A DNA stretch of 64,000 nucleotides, taken from assembly GCA_036787955.1 (NCBI GenBank), contig DAIQOI010000005.1, forward strand, positions 62,001 to 126,000, in the 5' to 3' direction. The stretch comes from UBA2336 sp036787955 (GTDB lineage Bacteria; Bacteroidota; Bacteroidia; Cytophagales; Cyclobacteriaceae). A program made the translations under genes and the position numbers. Within the stretch, counting starts at the first letter, position 1. Every line of letters starts with the position of its first letter. The notes beneath the pieces were generated by a model. The model did not search any database. It saw nothing but the letters and a program-made list of their open reading frames with translations, and had not been told where the DNA came from. This document shows, piece by piece, positions 16,163 to 23,294 of this stretch.

Positions 16163-16795
16163 TTATGCTTCGTCAACCGATGCCGGAAACTTTAATTCCA
16201 GCTGAGCCGGCAACAGTTGAAAAGTTTTACGGTGCAGCGGTGTAACACCCAACCGCCTTATGCCTTCGCGGTGCTGTGTGGTAGGGTAACCCATATTCGT
16301 TTCCCAGCCATACCCGGGAAACGCTGCTGCCATCCTTATCATCAACTCATCGCGGTAGGTCTTTGCCAGTATGCTGGCTGCAGCTATCGACAGGTAGGTG
16401 GCATCACCTCGCACAACACAATGATAGGGCAAATCTTCGTATGGTTTGAAGCGGTTGCCGTCAATCAGCAAAAGATGGGGTTTGACAGCGAGCCGCTCAA
16501 CAGCCCGGTGCATGGCTTTAAACGAAGCATTTAAAATATTCAGGGCATCTATCTCTTCGTTGCTTGCTTCGGCAACAGCCCAGGCAATTGCATCGCGCAC
16601 AATCTCCTCCCGCAGCTTAAACCGCTCATCTGCCAAAAGCTTTTTGGAATCATTTAGCCGTTCGTTTTGATAACCGTGCGGCAGTATGACGGCAGCAGCC
16701 ACCACCGGTCCCGCAAGGCAGCCGCGGCCGGCTTCATCGCAGCCGGCTTCCAGCACATCGTAATTTCCTGAATAGGACGAAAGCAGCACGCTCAA
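16163..16795 (-). CDS. rnhB: Ribonuclease HII
   Basis: Removes RNA from RNA-DNA hybrids and single ribonucleotides from DNA. The first motif EAGCDEAGRGCLAGPV holds two of the catalytic acids (D and E); LLIDGNRF, AAASILAKTYRDELM and TTQHREGIRRLG are the later conserved blocks. About 210 residues, normal for bacterial RnhB. There is no ATG at the N-terminus: the frame opens with TTG at 16795 and has a GTG at 16789. The GTG is a little better placed relative to family proteins, but neither has a ribosome-binding site. A 7-base tandem repeat overlaps this start region. Confidence 0.94.
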   Translation of the reverse strand: MSVLLSSYSGNYDVLEAGCDEAGRGCLAGPVVAAAVILPHGYQNERLNDSKKLLADERFKLREEIVRDAIAWAVAEASNEEIDALNILNASFKAMHRAVERLAVKPHLLLIDGNRFKPYEDLPYHCVVRGDATYLSIAAASILAKTYRDELMIRMAAAFPGYGWETNMGYPTTQHREGIRRLGVTPLHRKTFQLLPAQLELKFPASVDEA

Positions 16796-16821
16796 AATTC
16801 AGGATTCAAAATTCAAAATTC
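16794..16821. repeat. Four-copy 7-bp tandem repeat at the rnhB start
   Basis: On the plus strand the units are AAAATTC, AGGATTC, AAAATTC, AAAATTC, end to end. The array overlaps the first codon of rnhB (read on the minus strand as repeats of GAATTTT). A slippage-prone tract at a start lacking ATG could change leader length, but only four units are present. Confidence 0.7.
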
Positions 16822-16911
16822 AAGACGACAGGTACAAAACCAAAAATTTAAATCCGCCAATCATCCAGAAATCGTTAATCTTGGGTTTCAAACCTCAAGT
16901 CGTTGAACGAA

Positions 16912-17451
16912 ATGAACCCCTGGACTACACTATCATCTCGGACGGTGTACAGCAACAAATGGATTGAACTCACTGAAAACGAGGTAATCAATCCTTCGGG
17001 CGGAAAAGGCATTTATGGTAAAGTTCACTTTAAAAACAAAGCCATCGGCATAGTGCCCGTTGACCGGCACAACAACACCTGGCTGGTGGGGCAATTTCGC
17101 TATACGCTCAATGCCTACTCATGGGAAATACCGGAGGGCGGTGGCCCGCTGGACGAGTCACCGCTTGCGGCAGCACAACGCGAACTGGAAGAAGAAACAG
17201 GCCTGCGTGCTGACCAATGGACGGAACTGATGCGCATTCACACCTCCAACTCGGTAACCGATGAGGAAGGGATTATTTATTTGGCCGAACAGCTTACCGA
17301 AGGGCCTAATAGGCCCGAAGAAACCGAAGGCGACCTGGTTGTAAAAAAGTTGCCGCTGGCAGAGGCAATCGCCATGGTGATGCGCGGAGAAATAACCGAC
17401 AGCATGAGCGTAGCAGCCCTGCTAAAAATCGGAAGGCTAAAGAACATCTGA
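16912..17451 (+). CDS. Nudix hydrolase, ADP-ribose/ADP-sugar pyrophosphatase type
   Basis: A 179-residue Nudix protein. The Nudix box G-x5-E-x7-REUxEExGU is intact, from GGGPLDE to RELEEETGL, about residues 78-100. The preceding WEIPEGG and the overall length resemble NudF-type ADP-ribose or ADP-sugar pyrophosphatases, which cleave to AMP and a sugar phosphate. The ATG at 16912 (MNPWTTLSS) is preferred to a TTG at 16903. A MATE gene follows after 6 bases and a thioesterase after that, all on one strand. Confidence 0.9.
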   Translation: MNPWTTLSSRTVYSNKWIELTENEVINPSGGKGIYGKVHFKNKAIGIVPVDRHNNTWLVGQFRYTLNAYSWEIPEGGGPLDESPLAAAQRELEEETGLRADQWTELMRIHTSNSVTDEEGIIYLAEQLTEGPNRPEETEGDLVVKKLPLAEAIAMVMRGEITDSMSVAALLKIGRLKNI

Positions 17452-17457
17452 AGCATC

Positions 17458-18834
17458 ATGCAAATCAGGCAACATATTCGTGTTAACTTGCTGCTTGCCG
17501 GGCCGGTTATGCTCAGCATGCTGGGACAGGTTATGACCGGTGTGGCCGACAGTGTGATGATTGGCTGGACGGGCGCCACGCCACTGGCTGCTGCTTCGCT
17601 GGCTAATGTAGTGTTTACCCTGTTACTAACCTTCGGCATCGGCATATCGTACGCCATCACACCCCTGGTAGCCGAAGCGCACGGGCGCCAGAGCAGGCAG
17701 GAAGTAAGCGACCTACTGCGGCATGGTTTACTCATCGGGACTGTTTCAGGTATTGTGCTGGTAGGCATCGGACTGGCCGCAACACCGCTCATGCATCACA
17801 TCAATCAACCCGCAGAGGTGGTTCGGCTGGCGCTTCCTTATCAACACATTATTCTTGTTTCCATCTTTCCCACCATGCTGTTCCAAACCGGCCGTCAGTT
17901 TGCCGAAGGGCTTCATCAGACCTTCCAGGCCATGGTGGTGGTAATTACATGCAACCTCATCAACATCGCGCTGAACTACCTGTTGATCTTTGGCAAAATG
18001 GGGTTTCCTGCCTTAGGCCTGAATGGCGCAGGCTGGGCTACGCTTATCGCCCGCACCATCATGGGTATATGGATGATAGCATATGTTTATTCCAGCCGGA
18101 GGTTTTCCTCTTTCCGCTCGGGCTTTGCCGTTGGCAATTATTCAGGTACCCTTATCAGCAAAATGCTGCACATTGGCATACCGGCAGGGATTCAGTTTAT
18201 TTTTGAAGTAAGTGCCTTCGGCTTCTCGGCCATCATGATGGGCTGGCTGGGCACTACCGCACTTGCCGCCCACCAGATTGCCATCAACCTGGCCACCATC
18301 AGCTACATGATGACGTCCGGTCTGGGTGCCGCTGCCACCATCCGCGTGGGCAATTATCTGGGCCAGCGCAATTTCCGGTTGCTGCGCGAAGCCGCCTTTA
18401 CCCTGCTGGGCATGGGTGCAGGTATCATGATGTTATGGGGCATTGTATTTCTTTTCGGCAGATACTATCTGCCTTCGCTTTACATCAGCGAAGAAGAAGT
18501 AATACACACCGCTGCTCCGTTGCTGGTGATTGCTGCCTTGTTTCAGTTATGGGATGGCCTGCAGGTGGTATGCGCAGGTGCACTGCGCGGGCTGCAGGAT
18601 GTAAAGATTCCTTCCCTGCTGATTTTTATTGCCTACTGGATTATCGGTTTGCCCATGGGATATGTGCTTGGTTTTAAACTGAACTGGGGACCTGGCGGTA
18701 TATGGATTGGTTTGCTTATCGGATTATTCGTTACGGCCTCTGCGATGGTGTGGCGTTTTAATCGCTTAAGCCGGCAACTGATGGCCCGGCTACAGGAAGG
18801 TTTTGTATCTTCCGAAAAAATCATACCCTCATGA
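17458..18834 (+). CDS. MATE family efflux transporter, NorM-like
   Basis: A 458-residue inner-membrane antiporter with 12 predicted helices in two repeats. The first repeat has AGPVMLSMLGQVMTGVADSVMIG and the repeat-two counterpart begins at GIPAGIQFIFEVSAFGFSAIMMG; both are typical of NorM-type cation-coupled multidrug exporters. The first helix carries the usual proline and the family acidic residue. The stop overlaps the next start as ATGA (18831-18834), indicating translational coupling with the thioesterase. Confidence 0.93.
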   Translation: MQIRQHIRVNLLLAGPVMLSMLGQVMTGVADSVMIGWTGATPLAAASLANVVFTLLLTFGIGISYAITPLVAEAHGRQSRQEVSDLLRHGLLIGTVSGIVLVGIGLAATPLMHHINQPAEVVRLALPYQHIILVSIFPTMLFQTGRQFAEGLHQTFQAMVVVITCNLINIALNYLLIFGKMGFPALGLNGAGWATLIARTIMGIWMIAYVYSSRRFSSFRSGFAVGNYSGTLISKMLHIGIPAGIQFIFEVSAFGFSAIMMGWLGTTALAAHQIAINLATISYMMTSGLGAAATIRVGNYLGQRNFRLLREAAFTLLGMGAGIMMLWGIVFLFGRYYLPSLYISEEEVIHTAAPLLVIAALFQLWDGLQVVCAGALRGLQDVKIPSLLIFIAYWIIGLPMGYVLGFKLNWGPGGIWIGLLIGLFVTASAMVWRFNRLSRQLMARLQEGFVSSEKIIPS

Positions 18835-19391
18835 TAGCCGAAGCTCTTCCTGTACGCTACTCGCAAACCACGCTTACTGAACTGATGATACCTGCCTATG
18901 CCAACTTTGGCGGAAAAATTCACGGTGGCATTCTGCTTTCACTAATGGACAAGGTAGCTTATGCCTGTGCCAGTAAGCATGCAGGTACGTACTGCGTAAC
19001 CGTATCCGTAAACCGTGTTGAATTTCTTCAACCCGTTGAGGTAGGCGAACTGGTATCCATGCATGCCTCGGTTAATTACGTGGGCAACACCTCCATGATC
19101 GTAGGAATACGCGTGGAAGCGATGAATGTAAAAACCAAGCAGGTAAAACACACCAATTCATCTTTCTTCACCATGGTAGCCAAAGGCGATGATGATAAGC
19201 CGACACCCGTGCCCAAACTGATACTGGAAACGCAGGAAGACGTAAAACGCTTTATCGAAGGTATGCGCCTGCGAAAAATCATCAGCGATGTACATAAGCA
19301 AATGGATGACGCCCGAACGCAAATTGATATGGGCCAGGCCGAAGAATTGCTGATGAATGAACGTTGTGTGCTGGCCTACGGAAAAGTTTAA
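18831..19391 (+). CDS. Acyl-CoA thioesterase, hotdog fold
   Basis: A 186-residue acyl-CoA hydrolase of the YciA/cytosolic thioesterase family. The hotdog motif ANFGGKIHGGILLSLMDKVAYACA (residues 24-47, split here as ANFGGKIHGG then LMDKVAYA) contains the conserved Asn and the catalytic Asp. The VEFLQPVEVGELV strand is also typical. An extra C-terminal tail of about 50 residues, helical and charged, extends past the single hotdog domain. It overlaps the MATE gene by four bases. The physiological chain length is not predictable from sequence. Confidence 0.9.
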   Translation: MIAEALPVRYSQTTLTELMIPAYANFGGKIHGGILLSLMDKVAYACASKHAGTYCVTVSVNRVEFLQPVEVGELVSMHASVNYVGNTSMIVGIRVEAMNVKTKQVKHTNSSFFTMVAKGDDDKPTPVPKLILETQEDVKRFIEGMRLRKIISDVHKQMDDARTQIDMGQAEELLMNERCVLAYGKV

Positions 19392-19444
19392 TCAGACAAA
19401 TGCCCTTCATGCTGCCATGCTTATCTTCGCAACTTTAAAAACAA

Positions 19445-20254
19445 ATGCTTTGGCACATGCAACTTGTTTTGATACTCTTTTTAACAATTTTTTTATGTGT
19501 TCACAAACAGGTGTTTGCGCAACTGGGCAGCGCTGAGCCGTCCGATATTTTCAAAGCCGAAGTGCGGCCTTTCATTACCGACGATGCCCGCGTTGTGGGT
19601 GGCCACCTCGCGCAACTGGAAAGCTGGATTCGCATTGATAAAGAAAGTGGCCAGCATTGGTTTCTAACTGCCTACGGCCCGACAGAAAAATGGGAACTGA
19701 CATTGGGTGGTGTGTTGGGCTATGAAGTTGAACAACAGGATAAACGAAGTTTTTCCTATGCCTTGCCCCTGCTGCAAGCCAAATTTCTGGCCCGGGAATA
19801 TAAACCCAACGAACTGCCGGGTGTGGCTATCGTGGCCGGAACTTTTTTGCCGGGCGGACGCGGGGGCTTTCAGCCCCCCGGTTATGGTGCTTTTGCTTTC
19901 GGAATCATCACCCAAAGCCTGGGCGAACGCGATAAAATTTTGATTCATGGAAACCTGGGTATTAATCACCTATGGCTCGCAGCGGATTATTCGATAATGA
20001 CCTGGGGACTGGGCAGCCAGTTCAGGGTGAAAGGTGGATTTCACGGTGTGGTGGAGCTATTCAGTGGCGATCCCTACATACCCGGCACCGGCACAGCCTA
20101 CCAGGTTGGTTTCCGGCACTTTTTCTCCGACCTGTTCCAGATAGACATGACCTACGGAAAAGGCATTGGCGGTGAAGTAGTTCTCCCGCACTGGTTTAGT
20201 GCCGGCATAAGACTGGTTACGGAAAAATTTCTGAAAAACCGGCCGGTCAGGTAA
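19445..20254 (+). CDS. Outer-membrane beta-barrel-like protein of unknown function
   Basis: A 269-residue exported protein that I cannot assign to a characterised family. A hydrophobic signal peptide ends near VFAQ; the ATG at 19457 (MQLVLILF) is an equally good start. The mature part alternates short amphipathic strands and glycine-rich turns (GGRGGFQPPGYGAFAFGI, WGLGSQFRVKGGFHG) and ends with strands around HWFSAGIRLVTEKF, as in barrels annotated as putative phenol-degradation meta-pathway proteins. It stands alone, between the thioesterase and the M24 peptidase. Confidence 0.65.
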   Translation: MLWHMQLVLILFLTIFLCVHKQVFAQLGSAEPSDIFKAEVRPFITDDARVVGGHLAQLESWIRIDKESGQHWFLTAYGPTEKWELTLGGVLGYEVEQQDKRSFSYALPLLQAKFLAREYKPNELPGVAIVAGTFLPGGRGGFQPPGYGAFAFGIITQSLGERDKILIHGNLGINHLWLAADYSIMTWGLGSQFRVKGGFHGVVELFSGDPYIPGTGTAYQVGFRHFFSDLFQIDMTYGKGIGGEVVLPHWFSAGIRLVTEKFLKNRPVR

Positions 20255-20312
20255 AATAACTTATCACCACAACCAACTTCCTTCTATCTTCTGCCCTTCA
20301 AAAAAATGTACC

Positions 20313-21644
20313 ATGAAGAAGTATGCAGTCCTTTTCTCAGTTGTTTTTACAATCACCGGCTACGCCCAATATCCCGTCATCCTGTCGCAACGCGAGCAGG
20401 CCAAAATAATAGATGAGCTGCTCGAAGACCGTATCCGCACGGTGCTGCCCACCCTGATGCGCAGAGAAGGCTTTGACATGTGGGTGATCATCAGCAGCGA
20501 ATACAACGAAGACCCGGTTATACGTACCTTTCTTCCGGCCACCTGGTTTGCCGCACGCCGCACTACCATGCTGGTGATATACGACAAAGGCTCGGGCGAG
20601 GATCTGGAATGCCTGGCCGTATCGCGCTACGATGTAGGGAAAATTTTTAAACGCGCCTGGGACCCCGACACCCAGCCCGACCAGTGGGCTCAGCTCGCAC
20701 GCATCATAACCGACCGCAATCCGAAAAAAATTGGGGTGAACACATCCGATTACTACGGCCATGCGGATGGATTAACGTGGTCGCATCAGCGTAAATTCAT
20801 CCATGCCTTACCCAAAAACCTGCAACAACGTGTAACATCGGCCGAGAAACTGGCAGTAGCCTGGCTGGAAACACGTACCGACCGTGAAATGGTAATCTAC
20901 CGCCAGATTGTGCGCATTGCCCACGACATCATCCGCGAAGGTTTTTCGGAAAAGGTCATTCACCCCGGCATCACCACCACCGATGACGTGGTGTGGTGGT
21001 ACCGCGAAAAAATCAAAGAGCTGAAGCTCGACACCTGGTTCCAGCCGTCTGTCTCCATTCAGCGCAACGAGCCCGAAGCCATCATGGCCCGCAGGCCACA
21101 ACCCCTGGTTATTATGCCCGGTGACCTGCTGCATGTGGATTTCGGAATAACCTATCTGCGACTAAACACCGACACCCAACAACACGCCTATGTATTGCGC
21201 CCTGGCGAAACCGATGCCCCGGAATACCTGAAAAAGGCGCTGGCCACCGGCAACGAGCTACAGGATATTCTGACTAATAATTTCAAGGCCGGTAAAACGG
21301 GCAATCAGATACTGGCCGAAAGCCGCAAACAGGCCATCGAACGAGGCATTACACCTTCTATTTACACACATCCCATTGGCTTTCATGGCCATGCAGCAGG
21401 AACAACCATCGGCATGTGGGATATGCAGGGCGGGGTACCTTACACAGGCGATTATCCCTTGCATTACCGCACCGCCTATTCCATTGAGCTGAATTGTACG
21501 GTTACTATTCCGGAGTGGAAAAAGGACATCCGCATACAGCTGGAAGAGGACGGCTATTTCGATGAACAGGGATTTCGGTATATTGACGGGCGCCAGCGCG
21601 AACTGATACTCATCGGTTCGGCTGCGGGCGTGAACCGTGACTGA
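20313..21644 (+). CDS. Exported M24 family metallopeptidase, Xaa-Pro aminopeptidase-like
   Basis: A 443-residue pita-bread fold peptidase with a signal peptide (GYAQ near residue 19). The five metal ligands expected of the family are visible: D276 in HVDFG, D287, H360 in GFHGHAAG, E392 in SIELN and E411 or E412 in LEEDGYF. The N-terminal creatinase-like domain covers residues 25-190. Xaa-Pro specificity is only the family default. A periplasmic form is common in Bacteroidota that grow on peptides. PlsC follows after 4 bases. Confidence 0.9.
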   Translation: MKKYAVLFSVVFTITGYAQYPVILSQREQAKIIDELLEDRIRTVLPTLMRREGFDMWVIISSEYNEDPVIRTFLPATWFAARRTTMLVIYDKGSGEDLECLAVSRYDVGKIFKRAWDPDTQPDQWAQLARIITDRNPKKIGVNTSDYYGHADGLTWSHQRKFIHALPKNLQQRVTSAEKLAVAWLETRTDREMVIYRQIVRIAHDIIREGFSEKVIHPGITTTDDVVWWYREKIKELKLDTWFQPSVSIQRNEPEAIMARRPQPLVIMPGDLLHVDFGITYLRLNTDTQQHAYVLRPGETDAPEYLKKALATGNELQDILTNNFKAGKTGNQILAESRKQAIERGITPSIYTHPIGFHGHAAGTTIGMWDMQGGVPYTGDYPLHYRTAYSIELNCTVTIPEWKKDIRIQLEEDGYFDEQGFRYIDGRQRELILIGSAAGVNRD

Positions 21645-21648
21645 AATC

Positions 21649-22380
21649 ATGCGATTGTTGAGGTACCTCTATACCGGTTATGCGCTGACCCTGTTTGGTT
21701 TATCATTCATCATTTTTTTTGTGCTGCTGCTCATCCCCATCATCTGGCGGAAACAGCACAAACTGGTCGGTATTTTCAACCGCTGGTGGGCCCGCCTATT
21801 GTTTTTTTTATGCGCCATTCCGGTAAAACTTGAATGGCGCTTTCAGCGCGACCCGAAGCAGCAATACATTTTCTGCCCCAACCACTTTTCCTACCTCGAC
21901 ATTCCGGTCATGGGGCTGAATCCGCACAATACCATTTTTGTCGGGAAAAACGACATGGAAAAAATTCCGCTTTTCGGCTTTATGTACCGCAAACTGCACA
22001 TTACGGTAAATCGAAAGAAACTGAAGAGCAAATTTGAAACCTTTGTGAAATCCTGCCGCGCCATTGATGAAGGCAAAAGCCTGGTAATCTTCCCCGAGGG
22101 GGGCATCATATCAGAATACGAGCCCGTGCTGGCACCCTTGAAGGATGGCGCCTTTCGCGTAGCCATCGAAAAACAAATTCCGCTGGTACCGGTTACGCTT
22201 CCGTACAATCGGTTAATTTTACCGGCACATACTTTTTTGCTGAACTGGGGGAAGGTAAAGGCCATTTTTCATGAACCTATTCCAACCGAAGGGCTGACAT
22301 TAAACGACCTTGACGCACTGAAGCAAAGGATGTATGATGTCATTCAATATGAGCTAGACAAGCATTATGCAGGTAGATAA
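21649..22380 (+). CDS. plsC: 1-acyl-sn-glycerol-3-phosphate acyltransferase
   Basis: Transfers an acyl chain to lysophosphatidic acid in the inner membrane to form phosphatidic acid. An N-terminal membrane helix (about residues 8-34) precedes the HX4D catalytic motif NHFSYLD and the substrate-binding block VIFPEGGIIS, where FPEGTR is more usual. About 243 residues. The ATG at 21649 is chosen over the GTG at 21637, which lies inside the M24 gene. The last 14 bases overlap gatC. The family assignment is clear; its exact acyl acceptor (lysophosphatidic acid or another lysolipid) is inferred. Confidence 0.9.
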   Translation: MRLLRYLYTGYALTLFGLSFIIFFVLLLIPIIWRKQHKLVGIFNRWWARLLFFLCAIPVKLEWRFQRDPKQQYIFCPNHFSYLDIPVMGLNPHNTIFVGKNDMEKIPLFGFMYRKLHITVNRKKLKSKFETFVKSCRAIDEGKSLVIFPEGGIISEYEPVLAPLKDGAFRVAIEKQIPLVPVTLPYNRLILPAHTFLLNWGKVKAIFHEPIPTEGLTLNDLDALKQRMYDVIQYELDKHYAGR

Positions 22381-22654
22381 AGCACATATTCTGAAACTTG
22401 CACACCTGGCTAAGCTGGAACTATCCGATGACGAAACAAACCGGCTGCAGCACGACCTGACCCGCATACTAACCTGGGTTGAAAAGCTGAACGAAATAAA
22501 TACCGATGGCATTGAACCGCTGGTTTCACCGGTTGAGGCAGTGCAGGCCTGGAGGGAAGACATGCCCGGCCAACACCTGCAACGCGAAAAAGCCCTGGGT
22601 AATGCACCGCTGGCAGATGACCAGTTTATTCTTGTTCCCAAAATAATCAGCTGA
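22367..22654 (+). CDS. gatC: Aspartyl/glutamyl-tRNA amidotransferase subunit C
   Basis: A 95-residue belt subunit of the GatCAB complex that converts Glu-tRNA(Gln) or Asp-tRNA(Asn) to the amide form. Typical features are HILKLAHLAKLELSDDE at the N-terminus, a helix that wraps GatA, and the DGIEPLVSPVE turn followed by REDMPGQHLQREKAL. gatA and gatB are not in the window, as is often the case in this phylum. It overlaps plsC by 14 bases and, at its 3' end, the convergent DUF6252-like gene by 8 bases. Confidence 0.94.
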   Translation: MQVDKAHILKLAHLAKLELSDDETNRLQHDLTRILTWVEKLNEINTDGIEPLVSPVEAVQAWREDMPGQHLQREKALGNAPLADDQFILVPKIIS

Positions 22655-23168
22655 TCCCCCTTACCCGGTATTTTACGTTAAACTGCCCGTTGTGAATACG
22701 AATGACTCTGCGGCATTCATCGGAATAGGCCAGCAGTTCGAATGAACCGGTAAGTTGATTTGTTGTTTCGTCCAGGTAATCAATCATCAGCATTCCCTGA
22801 TAATATTCATCGGTGGAAAAAAGGCATGCTGCATGTGGATGAGTAACATACACATAACCTGCGGAAGGATTATCCAGGACATAACAACCAGGAATTAGAT
22901 TACCTGAAAACTGAAAAGCCAGCCTATCGGAATTGGTACTGCTGTACAGGTAAATGGTCGTATGGCGTTCATAGCGGATAACCTCGGCAGTCAGGGAGTC
23001 GGCTTCCCAAAGTTTGTTATCAAACAGGCACCGGAAGGAATTCTCCTTCAATGGTATATCCATTCGGTTGCGAAGCCGGTGTGCCGAGGTGGTGAAGTCG
23101 CCCGACCATTGGTGGGCCAGTAATAACCCGATAAGCAAGGCGACTGGAGCAGTAAGACGAACAAGCAT
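22647..23168 (-). CDS. Exported protein, DUF6252-like
   Basis: A 173-residue protein of unknown function. The start ATG at 23168 gives MLVRLTAPVALLIGLLLA, a hydrophobic signal or anchor; an alternative TTG at 23174 adds two residues. The remainder matches the beta-sandwich pattern of a Bacteroidota family I recall as DUF6252 (number from memory): a leading FRCLFDNKLWEAD strand, a GCYVLD turn, a GMLMIDYLD strand and a final TGSFELLA ... HNGQFNVKYRV. A TAACTTTG box sits three bases before the ATG. It is divergent from the large TPR gene. Confidence 0.7.
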   Translation of the reverse strand: MLVRLTAPVALLIGLLLAHQWSGDFTTSAHRLRNRMDIPLKENSFRCLFDNKLWEADSLTAEVIRYERHTTIYLYSSTNSDRLAFQFSGNLIPGCYVLDNPSAGYVYVTHPHAACLFSTDEYYQGMLMIDYLDETTNQLTGSFELLAYSDECRRVIRIHNGQFNVKYRVRGIS

Positions 23169-23171
23169 GAA

Positions 23172-23179
23172 CAAAGTTA
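23172..23179 (-). promoter_or_regulatory. Candidate -7 promoter box abutting the DUF6252-like start
   Basis: The minus strand reads TAACTTTG, an exact TAnnTTTG match, followed by TTC and the ATG at 23168. No -33 box is seen at the usual spacing. Confidence 0.4.
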
Positions 23180-23294
23180 CCTCTTCGTTGAAAGGAGAGC
23201 TTGCGCGGTGTGTAAAGTTTTATTTAGGGATTTATTAATGATTTAAAATTTGCTTAACACGGGGCTACTGAACTTTTTTTTCAAACTTTGCGCC

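Noticed and set aside
16794..16821. Short tandem repeats as a CRISPR-like array
   Set aside because: 7-bp units without spacers; not a CRISPR.
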